From an uncultured Verrucomicrobiota bacterium (GTDB lineage: Bacteria > Verrucomicrobiota > Kiritimatiellia > CAIVKH01), in the NCBI GenBank assembly GCA_937873455.1, contig CALMYG010000165.1, positions 1-36,867 of the forward strand: a stretch of DNA of 36,867 bases, given 5' to 3'. Shown here piece by piece: positions 18,408 through 26,223 of this stretch (the stretch's first letter is position 1; each line of letters starts with the position of its first letter). The notes below the pieces were generated by a model. That model saw nothing but the letters and a program-made list of their open reading frames with translations, searched no databases and was not told where the DNA came from. The translations under genes were made by a program, and so were the position numbers.

Positions 18408-18720
18408 GTTGACGCCTGACTCGCTGGTCACGCCGGATGTTGGAGTCAAGTTTTTTAGTCCAATAGGCGCGACGAGTCTTTGGTCGTTCAGAGCCCCGGC
18501 AGCCCGGATGTTGGTGAAAAAAACAACTATGGACGAATATGATCTTGCGAATTTCCGGCAAGCATATATCGGGAGTTCCTGGCAAGTGCTTGACGTTGAG
18601 TTTTGGGAAAAAGCCCAAGCGACGAATACATCGTGCAACCGTTTTTTCAGGTATTGATCCCGAGGAGCGGACGCGCGACATGATTTCGCTTCGCTTTCGA
18701 GAGGAGAATACATCAACCAC
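18301..18720 (-). CDS. vsr: Very short patch repair endonuclease (T:G mismatch, Vsr)
   Basis: Vsr nicks next to the T of T:G mismatches created when 5-methylcytosine deaminates at the partner methylase's site. The 139-residue length and residues fit E. coli Vsr numbering: D51 in LPGTPDIC, H64 and H69 in FVHSCFFHQH (position 63 is Val instead of the usual Thr), and the C-terminal WSVAVVWECQL. A GTG start at 18720 is preceded by AGAGG at good spacing and lies 3 bp after the nuclease gene. The last six codons (LRFQRK) and stop come from the host repeat, so Vsr and the lipoprotein at 20936-21607 share an identical C-terminal tail. Presence of Vsr supports an m5C-type methylase. Confidence 0.88.
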   Translation of the reverse strand: MVDVFSSRKRSEIMSRVRSSGSIPEKTVARCIRRLGFFPKLNVKHLPGTPDICLPEIRKIIFVHSCFFHQHPGCRGSERPKTRRAYWTKKLDSNIRRDQRVRRQLNRMGWSVAVVWECQLKDHDRLRRRLKTFLRFQRK

Positions 18721-18723
18721 GTC

Positions 18724-19614
18724 TTATCCTCTGGCTCGCCGGATGTCCGTCCAGTCGGACGATGCGAGTTCCTGATCGGCCCGGTGAAACGAAGTCTTGC
18801 GTTCTACGCCGTTTTCACCGAGTCGCGCCTCCATCGTGACGGCTATAACCTCTTCGTCATGCCCGCCGAACGCGAGGTGGAGCGCGTGTAGAAGCCGGAC
18901 GTCACGTAATGTATGGCATGGAGGTCGGGGGTTATTCCGGGGGTCAGGTATGCTTCTCGGAAACAGATAAATGCATGGAGGCGGAACGATGCGGCGCTTT
19001 AACCGAACAAGCTTGCGTTTCATGCCGGAAATCTTCGGGCAGGGTCGGCCAACCGTTCCGCACAGCATGTCCCAAATGACCAGCCCATCTACAAGCTTGC
19101 CTTTAGCCACGATTTCCGCGCTTAGTCGGGTATGGATGCCAGACCATGCGTTGTGGCGGGGATCGGCGCCGGGGTTTTGGCATAATGACCAGATGACGAA
19201 TTCATCAGCGTTGGCGGGGCGCTCGAAAATGGTCGTGTTGTTTCCATCAAGACACCCCTTGGTTTCGATAATGCTGATCCACCCGCCGGGCATAGTAACC
19301 CTGTAGTCATGCCGGTCCCCCGCGCCTTCAAACGCCCATTCTTCTATCAACTTCTTCGCCTTCAACTTGTCCAGCACCGCTTCGACAAACGCCCGCTTTT
19401 CATCCATGGTCGCTGCTTGCTGGCCCCGCAAACGTTCAACTGCGGCGCGAAAAATGCCGGCGTCTCTGAATTCCTCCTCGTTTAGCCCGTGATTGCCGAT
19501 AGCATGAGCCGCGGCTTTCAAGTCTTCCGCATATTCGGCAATCAGTCGCTTCGCCTTCGCTGAAAGCGAGCACGGAATAATGGGCGGTCCCTTATTACCT
19601 TGAGGTTCGTTCAT
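18724..19614 (-). CDS. Putative type II restriction endonuclease (PD-(D/E)XK-like)
   Basis: The 296-residue product lies between an m5C methyltransferase and Vsr, the usual place for the cognate nuclease. The N-terminal part is helical (SAKAKRLIAEYAEDLKAAAH ... FRAAVERLRG). A candidate catalytic core follows: D103 in RHDYRV and E117-T-K119 in WISIIETKG, matching D-x(n)-E-x-K. Downstream are VDGLVIWDMLCG and a Cys/Pro-containing stretch around GRPCPKISG. I do not recognise a specific nuclease family, so the recognition sequence is unknown. The ATG at 19614 overlaps the methyltransferase stop by 4 bases (ATGA); no independent promoter is evident, so methylase is made first. Confidence 0.65.
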   Translation of the reverse strand: MNEPQGNKGPPIIPCSLSAKAKRLIAEYAEDLKAAAHAIGNHGLNEEEFRDAGIFRAAVERLRGQQAATMDEKRAFVEAVLDKLKAKKLIEEWAFEGAGDRHDYRVTMPGGWISIIETKGCLDGNNTTIFERPANADEFVIWSLCQNPGADPRHNAWSGIHTRLSAEIVAKGKLVDGLVIWDMLCGTVGRPCPKISGMKRKLVRLKRRIVPPPCIYLFPRSIPDPRNNPRPPCHTLRDVRLLHALHLAFGGHDEEVIAVTMEARLGENGVERKTSFHRADQELASSDWTDIRRARG

Positions 19615-20777
19615 GCGACGGCCTCCGCGGGAGCCTCCCGAACCGAGCAGGCGGCGATCGCCAAGGGCCGCAAGACGTGTTTCTCCACCCACGCTACAGC
19701 AGGTACAGCGAGGCCGTCGCCCATCAAGTGATACGCATCATTATAGTTTTCCGGGAGCTTGTAGCTGTCCGGAACGCCCATTAATCGGGCGGCTTCCCGC
19801 GTATCCAGCAGGCGTGTTCGGACATTTCGACCCTCGACCACAATGATGATCTGGCGACTCGAACCTCCCGCTGGAGTTCGCAGGCAACCCGCCACGCCGT
19901 CGAATCGAACTTCCGCCCGTTGCCGTTTCACTCCCGAAGAATCAACCCGGGTTCGCTTGTATATCGTGCCGACAACCCGACGATTCAGCTTGGATGCCGC
20001 CTCAACTTTTCTCCGATTTAGCGGGGTCATCATGCCTAGCAGTCTTTTGGTTTCACTTGGCTCGTGCCAAGCCGTGCTGCTTGGAACGTCCATCACCAGA
20101 TTCTCCAGCTGGACATGCCGCCGGGCGGGTTGCGGCATCTTCCACCATACCCAGTTTTCGGCTAATTCGGAGGGAAGCCGGACCACCGCATTCGTCAAAC
20201 CATCCGGATGCCAGGGCTCGACAGGGCCGCTAGTTGCCACAGGGCGACCGACGAGCAATTCTGGAGCGGCGGCCACGATAAACAGTCGCGGCCGAGACTG
20301 CGGCAAAAAGTGGATGGCATCAACCACCATGGCGCCGTAGCAGTATCCGAGATCCCGCAGGCTTCCGAGCAAGCGTTGAAAATCAAGACCTCCGTTCGCG
20401 TGAAGTAGTCCGACGACATTTTCAAGCGCGACAATTGGCAGCATGCGATGGTGCGTGGCGAGGTCACGGAGAATGTTCCAAAAAGGCCAGTAACAGCCGC
20501 TTCTGCTGGCATCAATACCTCCGCCACGACCGGCCAATGACAAATCCTGGCAAGGGAATGAGGCCCACGCCATAATTCCGCCGTGTGGCAGGTCAAATGC
20601 TGACACGTTGTTGACATCGCCAACCACTAATTCACCGGAAGGTCGAAAATTCTCCGCATAGGCAAGGGCCTTGTGGGCGTCTACATCGTTCGCAAACAAA
20701 GCATTCCACCGCTCTCCGAGACCGAGCCTGGCCATCCCGCCGCCCGCAAAAAACTCATAAAAGCCGAATGATTTCAT
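19611..20777 (-). CDS. DNA (cytosine-5-)-methyltransferase
   Basis: This 388-residue enzyme transfers a methyl group from SAM to C5 of cytosine and protects host DNA from the partner nuclease. Motifs appear in canonical order: I FFAGGGMARLGLG (9-21, SAM binding), IV FPCQDLS with catalytic C76, VI ENV (119-121), VIII QSRPRLF (160-166), a variable target-recognition region at about 175-300, and motif X MGDGLAVPAV near the C-terminus. I chose the ATG at 20777: the frame is open upstream to 21032, but that part is antisense to host-gene sequence in the direct repeat and beyond. The start is 55 bp inside the right repeat boundary, so its promoter lies in 20778-20832 or in the repeat. First gene of the R-M operon. 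Confidence 0.93.
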   Translation of the reverse strand: MKSFGFYEFFAGGGMARLGLGERWNALFANDVDAHKALAYAENFRPSGELVVGDVNNVSAFDLPHGGIMAWASFPCQDLSLAGRGGGIDASRSGCYWPFWNILRDLATHHRMLPIVALENVVGLLHANGGLDFQRLLGSLRDLGYCYGAMVVDAIHFLPQSRPRLFIVAAAPELLVGRPVATSGPVEPWHPDGLTNAVVRLPSELAENWVWWKMPQPARRHVQLENLVMDVPSSTAWHEPSETKRLLGMMTPLNRRKVEAASKLNRRVVGTIYKRTRVDSSGVKRQRAEVRFDGVAGCLRTPAGGSSRQIIIVVEGRNVRTRLLDTREAARLMGVPDSYKLPENYNDAYHLMGDGLAVPAVAWVEKHVLRPLAIAACSVREAPAEAVA

Positions 20778-20832
20778 TGGGATGAAATTACCAAAAACGC
20801 TTGAAGTTTGCACACCTTTTCCGTCCAAAAAT

Positions 20833-20957
20833 AACCTCAAACGCATCCGCGAATTCGGCATCTTCTTCGAACAGCGGGACGCCGGGCGCGCGGTCCGCCT
20901 GCGGAGCGTCGAACTGAACACCGCCGCGCGCCGGTCTATTTCCGCTGAAAGCGCAGG
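20833..20957. repeat. Right 125-bp direct repeat (target duplication)
   Basis: Second copy of 18198-18322 with one substitution (A at 20920). It is joined to the intact 3' end of the lipoprotein gene on its right and carries the orphaned 3' end of the VanZ-like gene. Confidence 0.95.
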
Positions 20958-20964
20958 TCGGTGA
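20833..20964 (+). pseudogene. Orphan 3' fragment of the VanZ-like gene
   Basis: The plus-strand frame encodes NLKRIREFGIFFEQRD through SISAESAGR-stop (TGA at 20962-20964), the same as the last ~43 residues of the VanZ-like protein apart from one Pro-to-Thr change. It has no start of its own and shows where the parent gene ended before the insertion. Confidence 0.85.
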
Positions 20965-21607
20965 TTCGGATTTCCCGGTTGGGTAGTTGCCCGCCGGGAT
21001 GGGTAAGGCGGATTTCGCGGACATCGGACCAATCAAAGGGGCGTGATGGCGCCTCCACATCAAGCGGTTGACGATCGCGAACCAGCGGAATGCCTTCTTC
21101 CGGAAACGCGCCAAGCGGTATGCGCACCGGAATGGGCCCACGCCCCTGGCCGGAAGCCACATGATCGGCGAGCGGCACTTCGATCAGGATGTTGCCCGGC
21201 TGATCATCGCCATCGACCAGTCCGATCCATAGCGACCGGGCCATGATCGGCGGCTGAAACATGAAGACAATATCATACGCGTGGCGCCGGGGCTGGAGAT
21301 TGTGCGGCTTTAAAAACCGAAAGCCGGCATACGAAAACCCCGCAACCGGAAGCTTGATGCGCCATTCCGCCTGATCGCTTTTCCAATAAAAGGATTGCTG
21401 CGCGGCGGGCGGTCCGGGGTAGACATAATCCTCGCGCATGTCGCGGGGGTTGTTGATCAACCCCACGACCGGCGGCGCGGGCGGCCGTTCGCCCGGGCGC
21501 GCTTCCGGCTCCGGCCCGGAGGGCGCGGTGGCGCACCCGCCCGCCAGCGCCAGCAGCAACGCAGCGATCCCGCCGCTCCGTCGCCACCATTTATCGTTAA
21601 CCCTCAT
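20936..21607 (-). CDS. Lipoprotein with jelly-roll-like domain, function unknown
   Basis: The 223-residue product starts MRVNDKWWRR, has a hydrophobic stretch and a clean lipobox (LAGGC, about residue 25), then a Pro-rich linker. A beta-rich domain (about 60-223) includes FSYAGFRFLKPHNL, RSLWIGLVDGDD and the closing strands SDVREIRLTH ... EIRITDLRFQRK. That layout resembles carbohydrate-binding or CIA30-like jelly rolls and echoes the C-domain of the convergent VanZ-like protein, but I cannot name a family. I chose the ATG at 21607 because the longer frame adds a non-signal N-terminus. It diverges from dcd; its last 22 bases are within the duplicated target. Confidence 0.65.
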   Translation of the reverse strand: MRVNDKWWRRSGGIAALLLALAGGCATAPSGPEPEARPGERPPAPPVVGLINNPRDMREDYVYPGPPAAQQSFYWKSDQAEWRIKLPVAGFSYAGFRFLKPHNLQPRRHAYDIVFMFQPPIMARSLWIGLVDGDDQPGNILIEVPLADHVASGQGRGPIPVRIPLGAFPEEGIPLVRDRQPLDVEAPSRPFDWSDVREIRLTHPGGQLPNREIRITDLRFQRK

Positions 21608-21662
21608 GGTGAGATCATACCCGGGATTGCCCCGGTTGGCCAACCCTGTTATACAACCCGCC

Positions 21663-22244
21663 ATGATTAAAAATGATGCATGGATTGCCGCGCAGGCGGC
21701 GCAGGGCATGATCGCCCCGTTCGAATCGAAACTGGTCCGGCGCGTGGACGCGATGCCCGTATTGTCCTACGGGTTGAGCAGCTACGGATACGACATCCGG
21801 CTTTCCCCGGCGGACTTCCGTATTTTTCGCCACATTCCCGGCACGGTGGTGGACCCCAAGCGGTTTGATCCCCGCAATGTGGAAAAAGCGGAGCTGCACC
21901 AGGACGATCATGGCGCCTTTTTCATCCTTCCCGCGCATTCCTACGGACTTGGCGTGGCGATGGAACACCTCGATGTACCGGAAAACATCACCGTGCTCTG
22001 CATCGGAAAAAGCACCTATGCGCGGGTCGGCTGTATCGCGAACCTGACCCCGGCCGAAGCGGGATGGAAAGGCCACCTCACCCTCGAATTCTCCAACGCC
22101 TCGCACGCCGACTGCCGGATCTACGCCAACGAAGGCGTGGTGCAGCTTCTCTTTTTCGAAGGGGAACCCTGCGTGACCACCTATGCCACCCGCAGCGGCA
22201 AATACCAGGACCAGAAACAGGAAGTTACGCTACCCATCGTGTAG
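21663..22244 (+). CDS. dcd: dCTP deaminase
   Basis: Dcd deaminates dCTP to dUTP, supplying dUMP for thymidylate synthesis in the cytosol. The 193-residue length matches the trimeric family. Conserved blocks are LSYGLSSYGYDIRLS near the N-terminus, the phosphate- and base-binding loop IGKSTYARVGCIANLTP, the catalytic glutamate region GWKGHLTLEFSNAS and the closing strand EGVVQLLFFEG. A deaminase rather than dUTPase is favoured by the LTPAEAGWKGHLTLE motif. It diverges from the lipoprotein gene and is followed 12 bp later by a small conserved-looking gene. Confidence 0.93.
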   Translation: MIKNDAWIAAQAAQGMIAPFESKLVRRVDAMPVLSYGLSSYGYDIRLSPADFRIFRHIPGTVVDPKRFDPRNVEKAELHQDDHGAFFILPAHSYGLGVAMEHLDVPENITVLCIGKSTYARVGCIANLTPAEAGWKGHLTLEFSNASHADCRIYANEGVVQLLFFEGEPCVTTYATRSGKYQDQKQEVTLPIV

Positions 22245-22256
22245 CCAGGAGCGCGT

Positions 22257-22649
22257 ATGGCCCGTCACCCCCTCGTCATCGCCTGGGAAGAAAACCTCAA
22301 GCGAATCTTTGATGACATTGATCACGAACTGGAAGCCGAATACGGCGACCGCTATCCGCTGCATCCGAATCGGCCGCCCCAGGGCGCGACCGCCAATCCC
22401 GAAGACGACGGCCTTTTCAACATCGGCGCGTCGTTCACCGCCGGCTACGGCTCCGAGCACGGGCGCGGTTACATCCTGAATGTGCGCATGGTCACGCTGG
22501 CCCGCGTGCCCGCCGATGTGCAGGCTTACATGGAAGACCGGGTCGTGGAACGCTTGCGCGAACGCCTGCCCGCGATTTTCCCCGGAAAAGACCTGCGCGT
22601 GGAACGCGATGGCCACGTGTTTAAAATCACCGGCGATTTGAGCGTGTAA
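22257..22649 (+). CDS. Conserved-looking small cytosolic protein, unknown
   Basis: The 130-residue protein has no signal peptide or membrane helix. Visible features are an acidic helix (ENLKRIFDDIDHELEAEYGD), a central strand-rich part (DDGLFNIGASFTAGYGSEHGRGYILNVRMVTL) and a helix-strand end (YMEDRVVERLRERLPAIFPGKDLRVERDGHVFKITGDLSV). GAGCGCG lies close to the ATG but is not a strong ribosome site; coupling to dcd 12 bp upstream is likely. I do not recognise the family. Confidence 0.7.
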   Translation: MARHPLVIAWEENLKRIFDDIDHELEAEYGDRYPLHPNRPPQGATANPEDDGLFNIGASFTAGYGSEHGRGYILNVRMVTLARVPADVQAYMEDRVVERLRERLPAIFPGKDLRVERDGHVFKITGDLSV

Positions 22650-22655
22650 CGCCAA

Positions 22656-23669
22656 TCACCCCGGCCGACCGGATTGACAGCAGTTCACCGGGCACACGTC
22701 GTGGTTGGGTCCGCGTGAGCCCAGGGCGCGCTTCGGCAACGAGGGGTCCATGCGTTCCCGGATCAACTCGGCCACCATCGAAACGAAACGCGGATGTACG
22801 CCGGGGGTGGCCGCGCGTTTCATGGTGATCCCGAGCTCCTGGCACAAATCGAGGGCCTCGTGGTCGAGATCGTAAAGCACTTCCATGTGGTCGGAGATAA
22901 ATCCGATCGGATGTACAATCAGCTCGCGCACCCCCTGGGCATGAAGATCGCGGATATGATCGCAGATATCCGGATCGAGCCACGGTTGGTGAGGCGGACC
23001 GCTACGGCTTTGATAGACCAGCTTCCAGTTTGGTATTCCCGCCGCCTCGGCGGTCAATTCGCATGCCGTCCGCAACTGCACGTCGTAGGCGCAGCGCTCG
23101 GCCATGGCCATGGGAATGCTGTGCGCGGTGAAGGCGGTGTGAACCCGTTCGCGCCGCTCTTCGGGAAACGATGCCAGCGCCTGGCGCCAGTGCTCGGCGG
23201 TTACGGCGATGAAATCGGGGTGGTTGTAGTAGACGCGGATTTTATCGAAGATGGGCGCCTCGTAGCCGGCGGCCTCGCAGGCCCGCATCATGTCTTCGCG
23301 GTACTGGCGGCAGCCGGAATAACAACTGAACCCCGAGGTGACGAACGCGAGAAATTTTTCCACCCCGGCGTCCTTCATGTCGCGCACGATGTCGGTCACG
23401 AAGGGCTTCCAGTTCCGATTACCCAGATGAACCGGAAGGGTAATGCCGTGCCGTGCGAGTTCGGCGACCAAGGCATCGCGCAAGGCCTCGTTCTGGCGGT
23501 TGATCGGGCTAACCCCTCCGAACAATTCGTAGTGATGGGCCACTTCTTTTTTACGCGCTTCGGGCACATTGCGCCCGCGAAGCACATTATCCAGAAACGG
23601 CATGACGTCGTTCATCCCCTCGGGGCCGCCGAACGACATGATCAGAATGGCATCGTAGGTCGAATTCAT
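22656..23669 (-). CDS. hemH: Ferrochelatase with probable [2Fe-2S] cluster (HemH/CpfC)
   Basis: This enzyme inserts Fe2+ into protoporphyrin IX or, in the coproporphyrin-dependent branch, coproporphyrin III. The 337-residue protein shows ILIMSFGGPEG, the metal-site histidine in FTAHSIP, and YQSRSGPPHQPWLDPD. Cysteines occur in SGCRQYRED and in a C-terminal C-x3-CC (CPVNCC), the ligand arrangement of [2Fe-2S] ferrochelatases from actinobacteria. I chose the ATG at 23669; the frame is open upstream but extends into unrelated sequence. It is convergent with the gene at 22257-22649 and lies 91 bp downstream of the isocitrate dehydrogenase gene, behind a terminator-like hairpin. Which haem branch it serves cannot be settled here. 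Confidence 0.9.
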   Translation of the reverse strand: MNSTYDAILIMSFGGPEGMNDVMPFLDNVLRGRNVPEARKKEVAHHYELFGGVSPINRQNEALRDALVAELARHGITLPVHLGNRNWKPFVTDIVRDMKDAGVEKFLAFVTSGFSCYSGCRQYREDMMRACEAAGYEAPIFDKIRVYYNHPDFIAVTAEHWRQALASFPEERRERVHTAFTAHSIPMAMAERCAYDVQLRTACELTAEAAGIPNWKLVYQSRSGPPHQPWLDPDICDHIRDLHAQGVRELIVHPIGFISDHMEVLYDLDHEALDLCQELGITMKRAATPGVHPRFVSMVAELIRERMDPSLPKRALGSRGPNHDVCPVNCCQSGRPG

Positions 23670-23726
23670 GGGCAAACTATCCGACAACCCGGTCGAAATT
23701 GCAACCGAAGGACGGCCCGGAAGCCG

Positions 23727-23745
23727 GACAAACCGCCGAAGGCGG
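23727..23745 (-). terminator. Intrinsic terminator after the isocitrate dehydrogenase gene
   Basis: On the minus strand CCGCC-TTC-GGCGG is followed by TTTGTCC, 16 bp after the dehydrogenase stop. Stem and partial T-run suit an intrinsic terminator, though the T-run is short. Confidence 0.4.
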
Positions 23746-23760
23746 CACGTTGCGGCCGCC

Positions 23761-24786
23761 TCAACCGAGCCGGGCCATGACCGCGGCGGCGAACTCACGG
23801 GTGCCGAGATCGCCCCCGAGGTCGCGGGTTTTCGCGCCTTCTTCCAGGGCGCGGTCGTAGGCGGTTTTGATACGCACGGCGACCTCGCGAGCCCCGGCGT
23901 TGCCTTGCTGGTCGGCGAGGTAATTCAACATCATCACCGCTGACATGAGCAAGGCCAGGGGGTTGGCGAGGTTTTTTCCGGCAATGTCCGGGGCGGATCC
24001 GTGAACCGCCTCAAAAACCGCCTGCTCATCGCCGATGTTTGCGCCCGGCACCACGCCAAGACCGCCGACCAATCCGGCGCACAGGTCGCTGACGACATCG
24101 CCGTAGAGGTTTTCCAACAAAAGCATGTCAAATTGGGCGGGATTCTGGACCAGCCTCATGCAACCGGCATCGATGATGATTTCCCGGTAGCCGATATCCG
24201 TAAATTCCGCGTCGTGAACGGCCTTGGCCTTGCGGATAAACAAACCGTCGGTCAGCTTCATGATGTTCGCCTTGTGCATGACCGTCACGTCGCGGCGTCC
24301 CCGGTCACGGGCATAACGAAAGGCCCAGCGGGCGATCCGTTCACACGCGGTTTCGGTGGCAACCTTGAGGCTGGTGACGACCCCCGGGGTCACTTCATTT
24401 TCGATACCGCTGTAAAGACCTTCGGTGTTTTCCCGGATGATCACCAGGTCGACACCTTCAAAACGCGTGGGAACCCCCGGCATGGAGCGCACCGGGCGGA
24501 CGGCCGCGTACAGGTTGAGTTTTTTGCGCAACTGGACGTTTACCGAGGAAAACCCCTTGCCCACGGGTGTGGTGCAGGGTCCCTTCAGGGCGACGCCGTG
24601 TTCGCGAATGGCCTCCAGCGTGTCGGCGGGCATGACTTCCGGGCCGTGTTCCAGCGCGGCCAGTCCGGCGTGGCGGGGCAGCCAGTCAATAACCGCGCCG
24701 GCGGCGTCCAGAATATCCACCACGGCCCGCGACACTTCCGGCCCAATGCCGTCGCCGGCGATCAACACCACGCTTTGTTTCTTCAT
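23761..24786 (-). CDS. NAD-dependent isocitrate dehydrogenase
   Basis: The 341-residue enzyme belongs to the isocitrate/isopropylmalate dehydrogenase family and should convert isocitrate to 2-oxoglutarate and CO2 in the TCA cycle. Motifs are LIAGDGIGPEV, the substrate loop TTPVGKGFSSVNVQLRK, RENTEGLYSGIE, the lysine helix MHKANIMKLTDG and the Mg2+-binding GDVVSDLCAGLVGGLG. In the cofactor site it reads HGSAPDIAGKN; Asp-Ile here, in place of the Lys-Tyr of NADP enzymes, indicates NAD+. Size is that of the short IDH3-like class. GGGAGG precedes the ATG at 24786; an upstream in-frame ATG at 24858 lacks such a site. Isopropylmalate or homoisocitrate dehydrogenase is the alternative, less likely given the S-x-N substrate motif. 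Confidence 0.85.
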   Translation of the reverse strand: MKKQSVVLIAGDGIGPEVSRAVVDILDAAGAVIDWLPRHAGLAALEHGPEVMPADTLEAIREHGVALKGPCTTPVGKGFSSVNVQLRKKLNLYAAVRPVRSMPGVPTRFEGVDLVIIRENTEGLYSGIENEVTPGVVTSLKVATETACERIARWAFRYARDRGRRDVTVMHKANIMKLTDGLFIRKAKAVHDAEFTDIGYREIIIDAGCMRLVQNPAQFDMLLLENLYGDVVSDLCAGLVGGLGVVPGANIGDEQAVFEAVHGSAPDIAGKNLANPLALLMSAVMMLNYLADQQGNAGAREVAVRIKTAYDRALEEGAKTRDLGGDLGTREFAAAVMARLG

Positions 24787-24921
24787 CTCACGCCTCCCGA
24801 TTAAATCGTAAAGCGGTGATACTAATGCAATCCACCGTCCCGTCGCATCTTTTTTCATTAATTTTCTGTTTATGCCGAGGCGTTGCGCTTATGAAGCAGG
24901 CAACAGGGCGCGGTACACGTT

Positions 24922-25647
24922 ATGGGTCGACCTTATTACAGCAAAATAGCGAAGGCATGGCATGCCGTCACCGGCCCGGAGGGCGGGGCGCTGAAAAAAC
25001 ATGTGCTCAATCGTCTGGTGATGACACGACTGGGTCCCCTTGACGGGCTGGCGGTATTGGAGCTCGGAGCGGGCAACGGCTATTTTATGAAATGGTTGCT
25101 CGATCAATCCGGCAGTGGCTCGCCGTCCCGCCTGGTCATTACCGAAGCATCCGGCGCGCTGTTGGCGCTCGCCCGCGAGAGCTTTCCCCTTCCAACCGCC
25201 GAATACCACCAGCTTGACGTGCGTCGTCCGTTTCCATTCACGAATGACTCCTTTGATCGAATTCTCGCCGTTATGGTTTTTAATGAGTTACGTGACCGTG
25301 ATTACGAGCAGGCCCTGCGCGAATGCGCCCGGGTGCTGAAGCCGGGGGGCATGTTGGTGGCCGTCGTAACCCACCCGGACTTTATTGACTGCCTCCAGCG
25401 GCAAGGAAAGCTGACGGAGTTGAGTCCGGGATTTTTCACCATGCCGGGCAAGGACGCGTTGCGTGTGCCGGTGATTCCCCGAACGATGGACGCCTATCGC
25501 GCCGCATTGGTGCAGGCCGGCTTTCGCGTCGAGCAGGAACCGGTATACCCCACCGAAGACGTTTTGAGAGAGCGTCCCGGCTTGAGGCATGCCGACGGCT
25601 TGCCGCTGGCGGCCGTGTTTACCGGTATCCGACTCCCGGCAAATTGA
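24922..25647 (+). CDS. Class I SAM-dependent methyltransferase
   Basis: The 241-residue cytosolic protein has the Rossmann-like methyltransferase fold: motif I AVLELGAGNGYFMKWLL (about 44-60), the acidic ribose-binding strand LVITEASG, motif II region FTNDSFDRILAVMVFNEL and the post-strand ALRECARVLKPGGMLVAVV. These resemble the UbiE/Methyltransf_11 group, which methylates small molecules; the substrate cannot be deduced. No clear ribosome site is seen before the ATG. It stands alone, divergent from the isocitrate dehydrogenase gene, and is followed by the dispersed repeat copy B. Confidence 0.8.
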   Translation: MGRPYYSKIAKAWHAVTGPEGGALKKHVLNRLVMTRLGPLDGLAVLELGAGNGYFMKWLLDQSGSGSPSRLVITEASGALLALARESFPLPTAEYHQLDVRRPFPFTNDSFDRILAVMVFNELRDRDYEQALRECARVLKPGGMLVAVVTHPDFIDCLQRQGKLTELSPGFFTMPGKDALRVPVIPRTMDAYRAALVQAGFRVEQEPVYPTEDVLRERPGLRHADGLPLAAVFTGIRLPAN

Positions 25648-25649
25648 CC

Positions 25650-25663
25650 ACCCGCACGCGGGT
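25650..25663 (+). terminator. Small hairpin after the methyltransferase gene
   Basis: ACCCGC-AC-GCGGGT is a perfect 6-bp stem directly after the stop. No T-run follows, so it is only a weak terminator candidate. Confidence 0.25.
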
Positions 25664-25751
25664 CGCATCCCTGATTCGTTGACTGATTTCCTATCCCTTC
25701 ATGATCACCCCATCCGGATCATGAAGAAGATCATGCAACGCGCCTGACTTC

Positions 25752-25981
25752 TTGATGCGCCGCAGGCGCATGCGATACCGCGGGAAGCCGTCGGGAAGAC
25801 CCCGCGCTTCGTGGGGTCCGGGGAGTCGGTTGGTCCAGCGGGCCGAGCCGGTCGCCGGCGACCGGCGGCCAGCAAGGCGGAGCGGGTGGCGCTGACCTCA
25901 TGGTCGCGCCGCCCGCGACAACACCGCTGGCGGGCCGCTGGGACAAACGACTCCCCGCCGACGGATTCCCGCTTGGCTCAA
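25752..25981 (+). repeat. Dispersed multi-hairpin repeat, copy B
   Basis: This copy aligns end to end with 166-392. It starts with the same ATGCGCC-GCA-GGCGCAT hairpin and ends ...CCGACGGATTCCCGC before TTGGCTCA. The left-arm hairpin has changed on both sides (GACCCC...GGGGTC here versus GACCCG...CGGGTC in copy A) yet still pairs. The 8-bp stem GCCGGTCG/CGACCGGC is kept while its loop reads CCGG instead of TCGG. It lies between the methyltransferase gene and proA in the same orientation as copy A. Confidence 0.75.
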
Positions 25982-26069
25982 GTCCGCGCACAGGCAAGGA
26001 TACCTGTGCCACACTGAAGTCGGTCAATCAAGGATGCGCCCAACAGCGGGAAACAGCAAAATTTACGGT

Positions 26070-26097
26070 TTGGCCCGGTTTGGAATCGTGGTATGCT
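26070..26097 (+). promoter_or_regulatory. Candidate promoter of proA-sufE-tatD
   Basis: TTGGCC (26070-26075), a 16-bp spacer and TATGCT (26092-26097) form a plausible sigma-70 promoter about 125 bp before the proA ATG. The leader contains a 7-bp hairpin GCCGACC/GGTCGGC (26156-26175), and AAGGAG precedes the start codon. Confidence 0.45.
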
Positions 26098-26223
26098 CCC
26101 CGGTTGTGTCGAAGGACCCATCCAAGGCCCAGCTCGCGTAAACCGCCGGTTGTAGGCCGACCCTCCGCGGTCGGCGGATTGGCATCACGGTTTGGGTCCG
26201 CCAGTAAAGGAAAAGGAGCGTTT

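Larger units (their letters stand above)
18198..20957. mobile_element. Restriction-modification unit inserted with long target duplication
   Basis: A 2,510-bp segment (18323-20832) carrying three R-M genes on the minus strand is bracketed by 125-bp direct repeats. Removing the insert and one repeat restores both neighbours exactly: the VanZ-like gene ends AESAGR-stop and the lipoprotein ends LRFQRK-stop. No transposase, integrase or terminal inverted repeat is present. Type II R-M units flanked by long target duplications are known from genome comparisons in other bacteria; the single mismatch suggests a fairly recent event. The insert appears less GC-rich than its surroundings by eye. Confidence 0.85.

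Noticed and set aside
20778..21032. Longer N-terminus for the cytosine methyltransferase
   Set aside because: The additional codons are antisense to the host gene ends in and beyond the direct repeat and do not resemble the family; motif I begins right after the ATG at 20777.
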